A model generated the notes under the pieces. That model made no database searches. It saw nothing but the letters and a program-made list of their open reading frames with translations, and had not been told where the DNA came from. 64,000 bases of DNA from Clostridium muellerianum (lineage in GTDB: Bacteria; Bacillota; Clostridia; Clostridiales; Clostridiaceae): positions 1 to 64,000 of the forward strand of contig NZ_JABBNI010000007.1 of assembly GCF_012926525.1 (NCBI RefSeq). Reading direction: 5' to 3'. A program made the translations under genes and the position numbers. Each line of letters starts with the position of its first letter. Positions within the stretch are counted from its first letter, which is position 1. Positions 43,350 through 51,763 of this stretch are shown in pieces.

Positions 43350-45108
43350 GAAAAAAAGTTTGGTTGAAGGTATTATATTTAGAAAATCTACTCCTATAAA
43401 TGATCCAGAAAGCAGATATAGAGGATTTAAACAGGAAACAATAGTTTTACCTAAAGGGTATGTTATGAAAGAAGGTTATATGCCATTACCTTGTGAAATT
43501 ATTTTTGAAAGAGATGTACCTGTAAAACTTAGAGATAAAGTTACAATTTATACAGATATTTTTAGACCAGCAGATAAGGATAATGTTCCAGCTATTGTAG
43601 CTTGGAGTCCTTATGGTAAAAACGGAAGTGGAAATCAAAATTTAGATACTTTTCCAGGAATGTTAGGAATAGATCAAAAAAAATTATCAGGCTTGATGAA
43701 ATTTGAGGGTCCTGATCCAGGATATTGGTGTAATGAGGGCTATGCAGTATGTAATCCAGATGCAAGAGGAGCTTTCATGTCTGAAGGTAACATATATTTT
43801 TGGGGAAGTCAAGATGGAAGAGATGGTTATGATTATATTGAGTGGTTAGCAGAACAAGAATGGTGCAATGGAAAAATAGGCTTGTCAGGTAATTCTTGGC
43901 TGGCTGTTTCACAATGGTTTATAGCAGCAGAACAACCACCACATTTAGCAGCTATAGCACCTTGGGAAGGGCATTCTGACCTTTATGGCGATGATGTATG
44001 TAGAGGTGGAATTCCTAATCAACATTTTAATGAGGACATACTAACACATCTTTATGGCAATAACTATACAGAAGATATAAAGGAAATGCTAAAAAAATAT
44101 CCACTGATGAATTCTTATTGGGAGGACAAGATACCAAAGTTTGAAAATATACATGTGCCAGCATATATTGTAGCAAGTTATACAAATAGCGCACATACTA
44201 ATGGAACCTTCAGAGCATTTAGAAACATAAAATCAGAAAATAAATGGCTTAGAGTTCACAATTCAATGGAATGGATAGATTATTATGAAGAAAAGAACAA
44301 AGAGGAGTTAAGAAAATTCTTTGACTATTATTTAAAAGGGATTGAAAATGATTGGATTAAAACACAAAGGGTACGGCTTTCAGTATTAGACCTTGGTGGA
44401 GAAGATATAGTTAACAGAGTTGAAAATGAATTTCCTTTAGCCAGAACTAATTATAAAAAATTGTATTTAGATGCTAAAACTAAAACTTTAAACAATAACC
44501 CAATTAGTGAAAAAGGTTTAGTTAGCTACAATACAGATAATGGAAAGGGAGAAGCAGCATTTACAATTGCTTTTCATGAAGAAACTGAAATTACAGGATA
44601 TTCTAATGTTAAGCTCTGGGTAGAAGCAAATGCGTCTAATGATATGGATTTATTTGTTTTTATTCAAAAGCTTGATAAGAATGATAATGTGTTAGTTCAT
44701 AGGCTTATAAAACCTAAAAAGGTTCCACAAATGAATATTTCTCAAGATATAGAGATGAAGGGACCTGTATATTTCGGGCCAAATGGAAGACTTAGGGTTT
44801 CACTAAGAAATATTGATGAAAAAAAATCTAAAGAAGAAGAACCTTACTTAACATACGATAAAAAAGAATTATTAAAAGAAGGAGAAATTGTAAGTGTTGA
44901 AATACCATTATGGCCAACTGCATTGATTTTTCATAAAGATGAAAAGTTGAGACTAGTAATTTCAGCCTACAACATAATAGGAGCTCCATTACCTAATATA
45001 AAAGATGTTGAACCAAATAATAAAGGAAATCATATTATCCATACTGGCGGAAAATATGAGTCATATCTACAGATTCCTAATATTTCAGAAGATGCAAAAA
45101 ATAAATAG
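43339..45108 (+). CDS. CocE/NonD family hydrolase
   Basis: 589 residues; GTG at 43339 is preferred because AAGGAG lies 9 nt before it, while the TTG at 43330 touches that site. Alpha/beta-hydrolase with YWCNEGYAVCNPDARGAFMS, catalytic Ser186 (GLSGNSWLAVSQW) and a C-terminal jelly-roll X-Pro dipeptidyl-peptidase domain (residues about 370-580; GYSNVKLWVEANASNDMDLF). Members hydrolyse esters, amides or acyl-peptides. The position between a flavoprotein reductase and an exporter suggests detoxification or use of an ester-containing compound. Confidence 0.88.
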   Translation: MESKKKSLVEGIIFRKSTPINDPESRYRGFKQETIVLPKGYVMKEGYMPLPCEIIFERDVPVKLRDKVTIYTDIFRPADKDNVPAIVAWSPYGKNGSGNQNLDTFPGMLGIDQKKLSGLMKFEGPDPGYWCNEGYAVCNPDARGAFMSEGNIYFWGSQDGRDGYDYIEWLAEQEWCNGKIGLSGNSWLAVSQWFIAAEQPPHLAAIAPWEGHSDLYGDDVCRGGIPNQHFNEDILTHLYGNNYTEDIKEMLKKYPLMNSYWEDKIPKFENIHVPAYIVASYTNSAHTNGTFRAFRNIKSENKWLRVHNSMEWIDYYEEKNKEELRKFFDYYLKGIENDWIKTQRVRLSVLDLGGEDIVNRVENEFPLARTNYKKLYLDAKTKTLNNNPISEKGLVSYNTDNGKGEAAFTIAFHEETEITGYSNVKLWVEANASNDMDLFVFIQKLDKNDNVLVHRLIKPKKVPQMNISQDIEMKGPVYFGPNGRLRVSLRNIDEKKSKEEEPYLTYDKKELLKEGEIVSVEIPLWPTALIFHKDEKLRLVISAYNIIGAPLPNIKDVEPNNKGNHIIHTGGKYESYLQIPNISEDAKNK

Positions 45109-45217
45109 CTTCATATATCATTAATTATTAAATGGAACTGCAAAAAGGGAGTGAGTATTAAACTTAACTTAATTGGAGTTCCATTTCAATTTATATATAA
45201 AGAAAGGATTAAAGCTA

Positions 45218-46624
45218 ATGGAAAATAAAAAAGTTAATAAAATTACAATAATGGTTGGATTATTACTGAGTGGATTTGCGATTATGTTTAGTGAGACTGC
45301 ACTTAATATTGCACTTGTACCACTTATGAAAAGTTTTCAAGTTAACGAAACCACTATACAATGGGTATCTACTGGATATATGATGGTGGCAGGGATTGTA
45401 TTACCTATTTCTAGTATGCTAATCAAGAATTTTACTACAAGACAAATAGTTATTTTTGCACAGGTGGACTTTATATTAGGAACTGTAATTGCAGCTCTAT
45501 CTAGTTCATTTTACATGCTATTATTTGGACGTTTAATACAAGGTATTGCAGGTGGCTTAATCTTACCAGTTGTATTTAATACAATTATGGCATTATACCC
45601 TCCAGAAAAAAGAGGAGGAGTTATGGGGATGACAGGTTTGGTTGTGATGTTTGCACCAGTAATTTCTCCAACAGTAGCAGGTATTATTTTGAATTCTCTT
45701 TCATGGCAGTGGATTTTCTGGGCTGTTCTATTGTTAATGACTTCAGCTTTAATAGTAACACTCTTTAACCTTCGCAATGTTACAGAAGTTATGAAGACTA
45801 AATTAGATATTTATTCAGTAATTTTTTCTACATTAGGGTTTGGTGGTGTTGTTTTTGGTACAAGTATGGGTAGTGACAAAGGATGGACGTCTGCTTCTTG
45901 TATATTAGGATTTATAATCGGATTAATAAGCTTGATAGTATTCTGTTATCGTCAATTGAAAATTGATAATCCAATTTGGCAGCTTAAAGCTTTTTACTAT
46001 AAAGAATTTACACTAGGAACAATTTTAGTTGTAGTCATTTTTGGAGTAACTATGTGTGCTAACATATTATTACCAATGTACTATCAGAATGGAAAACAAA
46101 TTAGTGTGGCAACAGCAGGATTGTTAATATTGCCTTCAGGTGTTATTAATGGAATTATGTCAGCAGTTTCGGGAAAATTATTTGACTCCTATGGAGCCAA
46201 AAATATTGTACGTATCGGATCTTTCATTACATTAATATCAACTGGACTGTTATGCATGATTAATGCCAGTACAGCAACAATATTAGTTGTAATTTTTAGT
46301 AGTATACTGATGTTTGGTTGTCCATTAGCATTATCTCCAGCACAAACTTATGGGCTAAATAGTTTGCCATCAGAGTTATCGGCTGATGGAAGCAGTATAA
46401 TGAATACTTTACAGCAGATAGTGGCAGCACTTTGTACAGCACTTGCAACTAACTTTCTAAAAATAGGGCAAAATTCATACTATTTATTAGGTGGCAATAA
46501 TAGTTCTGAAGCAGTTTCCAAAGGAATTCGGTATGGATTCATATATGCATTATTTCTTTGTGTAGTTATGGTAATTACTTCCATGCAAGTTAAATCTGAT
46601 AATAAAATAATAGACAATGTATGA
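45218..46624 (+). CDS. DHA2-type MFS drug transporter
   Basis: 468 residues from the ATG at 45218 (AAAGGA upstream). About 14 membrane helices. ALNIALVPLMKSF, GRLIQGIAGGLILPVVFNTI and GMTGLVVMFAPVISPTVAGI (motif C-like) are hallmarks of the EmrB/LmrB group of proton-driven exporters. The last codons run directly into a truncated MarR gene, so the original 3' end may have been altered by the rearrangement. It is the third gene of the PucR-linked operon. Confidence 0.85.
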   Translation: MENKKVNKITIMVGLLLSGFAIMFSETALNIALVPLMKSFQVNETTIQWVSTGYMMVAGIVLPISSMLIKNFTTRQIVIFAQVDFILGTVIAALSSSFYMLLFGRLIQGIAGGLILPVVFNTIMALYPPEKRGGVMGMTGLVVMFAPVISPTVAGIILNSLSWQWIFWAVLLLMTSALIVTLFNLRNVTEVMKTKLDIYSVIFSTLGFGGVVFGTSMGSDKGWTSASCILGFIIGLISLIVFCYRQLKIDNPIWQLKAFYYKEFTLGTILVVVIFGVTMCANILLPMYYQNGKQISVATAGLLILPSGVINGIMSAVSGKLFDSYGAKNIVRIGSFITLISTGLLCMINASTATILVVIFSSILMFGCPLALSPAQTYGLNSLPSELSADGSSIMNTLQQIVAALCTALATNFLKIGQNSYYLLGGNNSSEAVSKGIRYGFIYALFLCVVMVITSMQVKSDNKIIDNV

Positions 46625-47012
46625 CTATGGTTGCAATTGCTCATTTACCTGAAGGTAAAGCTAATTTCAATAATATTGCAAGAAAGCTTGGGACAACTAA
46701 ACAAAATGTAAAACAAATTGTTACCGCTATGGAAAGAAAAGGATATATCGATGTTATACCTAATTCTGAAGACAGGCGTGCAGTTAATGTAATAATTACG
46801 GAAGCTGAAAAGCAGGTAGTGTATCAAGTTTCAAAAAAAGGAATGTTTTTCATGGCAGAACTTTTTAAGGATTTTTCAACTGAAGAGTTGGAAACTATTT
46901 GGAAAATGCTGAAGAAGCTTTATGGATTTGATGGTGAAGAACAGAATGGCTTTGAAGAAGATAGTAACTTAAAAGTAGATGAAAGTAAGAAGGAGGATGT
47001 TAAAAGAGTTTG
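46611..47012 (+). pseudogene. Truncated MarR gene (copy of 29144)
   Basis: From 46621 the DNA follows the intact MarR gene at 29267 closely, but the first 40 codons are missing. The frame remains open to 47012. The short C-terminal tail differs by a deletion near 47000. The helix-turn-helix is still encoded (FNNIARKLGTTKQNVKQIVT), yet the N-terminal dimer helix is gone and there is no ribosome site. Confidence 0.8.
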
Positions 47013-47041
47013 AAAGAATAAGAAAATGGAGAGAGAAAATT

Positions 47042-47198
47042 ATGAAGAATAAAAATAAAAGACCAATATGTACTTCTGAATATGTAGGGACTAATAGAAT
47101 AGATCAATTTTTGTTTCATCTAGGAACAAAAATTGATAATCCTGTAATGCTGTTTTGGCATGGAGGACCAGGGTCATCAGAATCATTGTTAAGGAAGC
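47042..47198 (+). pseudogene. Truncated alpha/beta hydrolase gene (copy of 29706)
   Basis: Starts MKNKNKRPICTSEYVGTN, as in the intact hydrolase, runs through FWHGGPGSSESL and is then cut off at about residue 50. The catalytic serine is lost. The following sequence belongs to an unrelated, opposite-strand fragment. Confidence 0.85.
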
Positions 47199-47207
47199 AA
47201 TGCCCTT

Positions 47208-47342
47208 CTAACCTCCTCCTCCATCATCAATTAACCAGAGTGAGTTTTTATCTTTCCTAATGAGAGTATAAGGTTTTTTATATTTTCCGCTGACTTCTGG
47301 TTCTATGTTATCATTTTTGTATGCAACTTTATATTGGACCAT
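47208..47342 (-). pseudogene. C-terminal fragment of a lipoprotein-like gene, copy 1
   Basis: Minus-strand frame of 44 codons ending KDKNSLWLIDDGGGG and stop, preceded by EPEVSGKYKKPYTLIR. It reads like the end of the clostridial DUF4829-type secreted proteins, a tentative assignment. A shorter second copy is at 50384. It abuts the cut end of the hydrolase copy on one side and the IS4 remnant on the other. Confidence 0.5.
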
Positions 47343-47447
47343 AAGTGTTGATTGACCCAAAAATGTAAATAAAAATATATAAAAAAAGAGGTCATTCTAT
47401 AATAATATTAAAGTGTGAACAAAAACAATACTAAGGAGAATGCCCTC

Positions 47448-47848
47448 ATGAAAAATACTACTACTATAATTTGATATATTTCACTTACTTTTTTAACAGC
47501 TGAAGAAGTTAAAAAAGTAAGTGAAAGCTTAGGATATATAGATACTGGAAGGAAATTTACTGTAAATTTATCAAACAAAATTTGAATGTAAAAAGATTAT
47601 TTGAAACGAGTGAAAATTCTGCCTATAATTAACTTTTTATATCATTAATAACTTATGTTTTGCTTCAATTTAACTACGTTGAAACGACTAAAAATTTAAA
47701 ATACGTAAAACTATCACTGATTCAATTTATACGAAAATTACTTCAAAAAAGTCTTAAGCCTGAAGTCTATGTATCTATCAACTTAGTTAAAGTAAAAAAT
47801 TGGCTAGCATATGGATTTGTTATTTTTTTTGAAGATGCCTTAGTTTGA
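47448..47848 (+). mobile_element. IS4-type transposase remnant, internally deleted
   Basis: N-terminal piece at 47448-47585 (with a premature stop): FLTAEEVKKVSESLGYIDTG, then RKFTV, the front of IS4-family transposases. C-terminal piece at 47660-47848: LIQFIRKLLQKSLKPEVYVS, the family's usual end. About 300 residues with the DDE core are missing between them. The start has AAGGAG upstream. Terminal inverted repeats could not be defined. Confidence 0.6.
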
Positions 47849-47937
47849 TTAGTTCTATTTTATTACTTTTATTTATAACGTATAGTTTTATAAATTTTTC
47901 TTAAATGCAATTAGAAGTGGTTATCGTTTGTATTTTG

Positions 47938-48013
47938 TTATCAATTGATAATGACGTTCGACTATGATTTTATTGGATTATTTGTTGACAAACAAGGTAT
48001 TATATCATATTAT
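47938..48013 (+). promoter_or_regulatory. Promoter and upstream palindrome of His-rich/kinase operon
   Basis: TTGACA at 47985-47990, 17-bp spacer, TATTAT at 48008-48013. A perfect palindrome TTATCAATTGATAA at 47938-47951 lies 34 bp upstream of the -35 and may bind an activator. Confidence 0.6.
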
Positions 48014-48093
48014 TGAAATACAAATTATATTCGTAGTTGATAATTGAAGTGATGTGTATTAATAAAAAATTAATTAAAAAAGGGGTGTATTAA

Positions 48094-48318
48094 ATGAGTT
48101 TCTTTTCAAGATCATCAGGAAGAAGACATCATGGTGATAATCACAGAGGTAGTAATTATTATAAGCGAGAAGGACTTTTGGGTCGTATACTGAAGATGTT
48201 TGGTTCTTTTTCTAGATCAGGTAGGAGACATAGTAAACACTATTCACATGATTCACATCACAATCATCATTCAAATCAAGGATATGGTAAAAGAAGGTAT
48301 AAAAGTTCATGGTCATGA
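48094..48318 (+). CDS. Histidine-rich basic small protein
   Basis: 74 residues, ATG after GGGG with a strong promoter further up. It contains 10 His and 11 Arg plus many Ser, Tyr and Gly residues; the His are grouped (HYSHDSHHNHHS, residues 49-60). A central hydrophobic helix-like part (GLLGRILKMFGSFSR) separates two basic arms. Its end overlaps the kinase start. It could be a metal-binding or nucleic-acid-binding protein and, being Ser-rich, a substrate of the kinase. None of these roles is shown. Confidence 0.7.
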   Translation: MSFFSRSSGRRHHGDNHRGSNYYKREGLLGRILKMFGSFSRSGRRHSKHYSHDSHHNHHSNQGYGKRRYKSSWS

Positions 48319-49052
48319 TACCTTTTTGGAGAAGAAAGACATATCCACCAGGTTTTTTGCTTGGTGGATATAAGGTCATAAGGTTAATAGGTGAAGGTCG
48401 ATTTGGGGTATGTTATTTGGTGGATTTAGATGGTAAAGAATATATCTTAAAAGAGATTAAGCCTAAAGCACTTAAGAAAAGTGGTAATAAAGTCATCTTT
48501 GAGGAAAAAATGCTTTCCAATATTGATCATCCATCAATCCCTAAAATAATTGATACAATAAAAAATAATAATATATATGCTTACATTTTGGAATACAAAA
48601 ATGGAAAGACAATAGAGAATTTGATTTTTGGAGATAATCATGTATTTACTTCTGATGAAATTTATAAAGTAGGAATTAAGCTTATAAATATAATAAAGTA
48701 TTTACACAAAAGAAACATTGTGCATAGGGATATAAGGGTACCAAATGTGATTATTAATGAAGAAGAAGTTTATCTTATTGATTTTGGGCTTGCTCGATTA
48801 ATAAATAATGAGAGATATGTTCCTTCTGTAGACTTTTCATATCTCGGTCACTTGCTTCTTCATTTATATTATTCTTCTTTCAAAAAAAACAATAGAAAAT
48901 CTAAGCCCTGGTATAATGAACTTGAATTATCCTCAAGTGAATTAAACTTTTTGAAAAGATTGCTGGGGGTGGATGAGGAGTATAAAAATATTTATGATGT
49001 TGAAAAGGACTTTTTGGCATTAGATAATTTTAACACCCGTTTTAACTTTTAA
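48315..49052 (+). CDS. Serine/threonine protein kinase-like protein
   Basis: 245 residues from the ATG that overlaps the upstream stop as ATGA; an ATG two codons earlier is also possible. Hanks-type lobes: Gly loop LIGEGRFGVCYLV, the lysine in YILKEIKP, HRDIRVPN catalytic loop with Asp and Asn kept but Arg for the usual Lys, and DFGLA for the metal-binding loop. No membrane helix or PASTA domain, unlike PrkC, so it is cytoplasmic and short. The activation segment and C-lobe are compact. The close coupling with the His-rich gene suggests they work together. Confidence 0.82.
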   Translation: MIPFWRRKTYPPGFLLGGYKVIRLIGEGRFGVCYLVDLDGKEYILKEIKPKALKKSGNKVIFEEKMLSNIDHPSIPKIIDTIKNNNIYAYILEYKNGKTIENLIFGDNHVFTSDEIYKVGIKLINIIKYLHKRNIVHRDIRVPNVIINEEEVYLIDFGLARLINNERYVPSVDFSYLGHLLLHLYYSSFKKNNRKSKPWYNELELSSSELNFLKRLLGVDEEYKNIYDVEKDFLALDNFNTRFNF

Positions 49053-49090
49053 GTCTATTATAACTGCTAAGAAATAAAATGTTTTTTAAT

Positions 49091-49128
49091 AAAGACTTCT
49101 TAAATAAAAATGTGGAAGTCTTTATTTT
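49091..49128. terminator. Terminator between kinase and CDF genes
   Basis: Stem AAAGACTTC / GAAGTCTTT with T-rich flank. Confidence 0.7.
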
Positions 49129-49150
49129 ATTTTGCTAAAAGAAAATATTT

Positions 49151-50074
49151 TTAATGGTTACTTTTATCATGTACAATGCAATGACTGTTATCATAAAGGT
49201 TACATTCTATACATGTTTTTGTACAGGATTCAAGATGTATTAAGATTTCAGTATTTTTCAGAAGCGTTTCTATATCATTTTCAATTACATCACATAAGGT
49301 ATGAGCAACTTTAACAGTCATGTTTTCAGGAAATACTAGGTGTAAATCAACATATTTTGTTTTCCCAGATTTTCTTGTTCTAAGATTATGATAGTCACAA
49401 TAAATAGCTTTATGTTTATTAATCTGTTCAGTAATAATTTTAATTTCTCCTTCAGATAATTTAACATCTAAGAGAGGGCTGAAGGCAGATATTAATAAAT
49501 GATAAGCTTCTTTAAGTATAAATATGGCTACAAGAATAGCAACTACAGGATCAAGAAAATTAAGTTTTGTAGCCCAAATTAGTAAAAGTCCTCCCCCAAC
49601 TCCTAAAGAGGTGAAGACGTCTGCTTTAAGGTGAAGAGCATCTGCTTCAAGGGCAATAGAATCTTCTTGTTTAGCTACCGTGTATAGCTTTTTAGATACT
49701 AAATGATTTACAAAGGCTGATACAAACATGACAATAAAACCAATTCCTATGGATTCTACAGGTTCGGGATGAAGTAACTTTTTTATACTTTCGACTATTA
49801 TCCATATAGCAGCTATAAAAATAAGTAAAGCTTCTGTTACACCGGATACATTCTCATATTTACCATGACCATAGGGATGATCTTCATCTGCTGGTTTATC
49901 TGATGCTCTCACTGAAAAAAATGCTATAATAGCAGCCAATAAATCCATTGTTGAATGAATTGCTTCAGAAATAATACTAACAGAACCACTTATAAGCCCT
50001 ACTATCAATTTTAGTACTATTAAGGTTGTATTGGAATAGATAGATAATCGTGCAACTTTAATTTTATTATTCAT
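49151..50074 (-). CDS. Cation diffusion facilitator transporter
   Basis: 307 residues, ATG behind GGAGG. Six membrane helices with the metal sites SEAIHSTMD(LL) in helix 2 and ALHLKADVFTS in helix 5, and a cytoplasmic domain to residue 280 (KYVDLHLVFPENMTV). The last 27 residues form a Cys/His-rich tail (CTKTCIECNLYDNSHC), an extra metal site not found in most members. It exports divalent metals such as zinc, iron or manganese by proton exchange. Confidence 0.92.
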   Translation of the reverse strand: MNNKIKVARLSIYSNTTLIVLKLIVGLISGSVSIISEAIHSTMDLLAAIIAFFSVRASDKPADEDHPYGHGKYENVSGVTEALLIFIAAIWIIVESIKKLLHPEPVESIGIGFIVMFVSAFVNHLVSKKLYTVAKQEDSIALEADALHLKADVFTSLGVGGGLLLIWATKLNFLDPVVAILVAIFILKEAYHLLISAFSPLLDVKLSEGEIKIITEQINKHKAIYCDYHNLRTRKSGKTKYVDLHLVFPENMTVKVAHTLCDVIENDIETLLKNTEILIHLESCTKTCIECNLYDNSHCIVHDKSNH

Positions 50075-50251
50075 AAAAACCTCCGTTAGTAGTCATCTTA
50101 ATAATTTTATAATATAAAATTATTATTTAGTATAACCTAAAATGCACTAATCATGATGAGAAATGGGTTAAAGAATAAATTAATGCAAAGGTTGTTGTAT
50201 ATGAAGGGAAGGTAAGATTGTAATTCTTGGTGTAAGTAGAAAAAAGATATT

Positions 50252-50378
50252 AATATGAAAAACAAGTGAAATCCTAATTATTATGCTTAGTGCCAGGGGT
50301 GAAGAATTTGATTGTATTATGAAATTTGAAATTGGTGTAGATGGATTATATTACAAAACCATTTTCGCCCAGGGAAGC
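50252..50378 (+). pseudogene. Fragment of response regulator gene (copy of 36359)
   Basis: Closely similar to 36570-36700, from the SEIPIIMLSARGEEF region to TKPFSPRE, with several point changes and one inserted base that breaks the frame. Ends abruptly beside the second lipoprotein-like fragment. Confidence 0.8.
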
Positions 50379-50383
50379 ACCTT

Positions 50384-50434
50384 CTAACCTTCTCCTCCAT
50401 CATCAATTAACCAAGGTGAGTTTTTATCTTTCTT
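50384..50434 (-). pseudogene. C-terminal fragment of lipoprotein-like gene, copy 2
   Basis: Seventeen codons ending KDKNSPWLIDDGGEG and stop, nearly the same as 47208-47258. It joins the cut end of the response-regulator fragment exactly as copy 1 joins the hydrolase fragment. Confidence 0.55.
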
Positions 50435-50589
50435 ACAATATTTTTATCATTACGATATTTAAAGAAGAAAAAGACAGGTTTGGAATACTTTCAAACACTG
50501 TTATGTTATACGAGAACTGGGGCTATTTTAAAATAGCCTCAGTTGGTTTAGCTGTTATGAGGTAAGCTTTCTTGCTAGCATTATGTATT

Positions 50590-51228
50590 TTATTTAGAAC
50601 AGTAAGAATCTTTAATTATTGTAGATTCTTCTATATATTTGTTTTTAAACAATGGTTTTCCAAGAGGAAGAAAAACTCCTCCAAAAGAACAAATTGTTGC
50701 TATAGATATATATAGCCCCCCGACAGCAACAATAAAGCAAAGAATTGTGATTAATGGATTAATAGTTGTAGGAAATACACTTAAACCTACTAGACCAGAT
50801 AATATCAGTAGCAATGAACCACAAGTAAACACAACAAAAGTAAGGGCATCTGCATATCTAATACATATAAGAATAGGAATTACAATAATACCAGACCATA
50901 GAATAGGAATAGAAAGCATAGTTGTATCTACTGGCCAGCCTAAAAAGCTTGCTATACCAATTCCTGTATTTCCAAATCCACTGAGTCCACCAAATATGGT
51001 AGCAAAAATTAGATACGTATTGCCACTAATAGAGTCACCTTTTTTCAAAAAAGTAATGCCACCAATGAGATAAGCTGGGAAACAACCTAATTGAAATAAT
51101 CCTAGAAGTAACTGTGCCTCTGGTTTAACAATACCCATGTACTGTGCCCAAAACATCATAGTAATCATGGTGAAAATGAATAACATTGTGGGTGCTGGAT
51201 TACCCAACTCTAATTTCTCTTTTTCCAT
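50590..51228 (-). CDS. SatP/YaaH-family carboxylate transporter (AceTr)
   Basis: 212 residues from the ATG at 51228, AAGGAG upstream. It begins with the NPAP signature near residue 9 (LELGNPAPTMLFIFTMI) and has six membrane helices, the usual plan of acetate/succinate channels of the GPR1/FUN34/YaaH family. GLFQLGCFPAYLIGGITFL and FGGLSGFGNTGIGIASFLGW are family-like. It should take up small monocarboxylates. The promoter 170 bp upstream carries the same 40-bp block as the reductase gene at 52715, pointing to MerR control and a shared pathway. Confidence 0.85.
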   Translation of the reverse strand: MEKEKLELGNPAPTMLFIFTMITMMFWAQYMGIVKPEAQLLLGLFQLGCFPAYLIGGITFLKKGDSISGNTYLIFATIFGGLSGFGNTGIGIASFLGWPVDTTMLSIPILWSGIIVIPILICIRYADALTFVVFTCGSLLLILSGLVGLSVFPTTINPLITILCFIVAVGGLYISIATICSFGGVFLPLGKPLFKNKYIEESTIIKDSYCSK

Positions 51229-51392
51229 ATACAACATCTCCTTTTTATTGATAATATATTTGCAAAAGATAGTCCATATCAAGCATATAGATGAACTGCC
51301 TATACAACAACATGATAGCTGTTATTTTTTTGACATCTTTTACTTACAAAGTGGCTTAATTCATGTATCAATTCTGCATGTTAATGTTTACA

Positions 51393-51432
51393 ATTCAAAT
51401 ATACAGTATAGAGTAACTCAAGAGTCAATATA
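51393..51432 (-). promoter_or_regulatory. MerR-type promoter of SatP-like gene
   Basis: On the minus strand: TTGACT (51428-51423), a 19-bp spacer and TATATT (51403-51398). The spacer contains the dyad GAGTTACTC. The 40 bp are the exact reverse complement of 52633-52672. A spacer of 19 bp is the hallmark of promoters activated by MerR proteins. Confidence 0.8.
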
Positions 51433-51644
51433 GAAACATTTAAAACTTTAAACATCTGTAGGTTGTTTTTCTATTATCCTATGATGGAGAAGAAAAAATG
51501 GTTGTTTTCTGGGAGAGAATCAATTATACTCTCTTATTTGTAGAGAGCAAGATTTTATATTGTGGCTTTACATATGAATAAGGTATAGAATAACTGCACA
51601 GAGTTGGTAAAGTAATCAATTATCAAAATAATAATGATTATATG

Positions 51645-51675
51645 TTGACTATGGAGTTAGTCCATAGTATATAAT
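51645..51675 (+). promoter_or_regulatory. Promoter of MerR gene with perfect dyad
   Basis: TTGACT (51645-51650), 19-bp spacer, TATAAT (51670-51675). The dyad ACTATGGA-GTTAG-TCCATAGT fills the spacer. It differs in sequence from the operator at the two target promoters. Confidence 0.75.
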
Positions 51676-51763
51676 ATAACGGATATTGTTAAACTTATAG
51701 CAAATTAAATTTCATAATTTTAAAATTAGTGTGGTATGTTTTTTATTTTTAGGAGGGATTTTA

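Noticed and set aside
47938-47951. Palindrome TTATCAATTGATAA as a Fur box
   Set aside because: It shares only the GATAA-like ends with the Fur consensus; the centre does not fit. Kept only as a palindrome of unknown use.
50515-50544. Fifteen-bp hairpin as terminator of the transporter gene
   Set aside because: It lacks a loop and a T-run on either strand, so termination is not supported.
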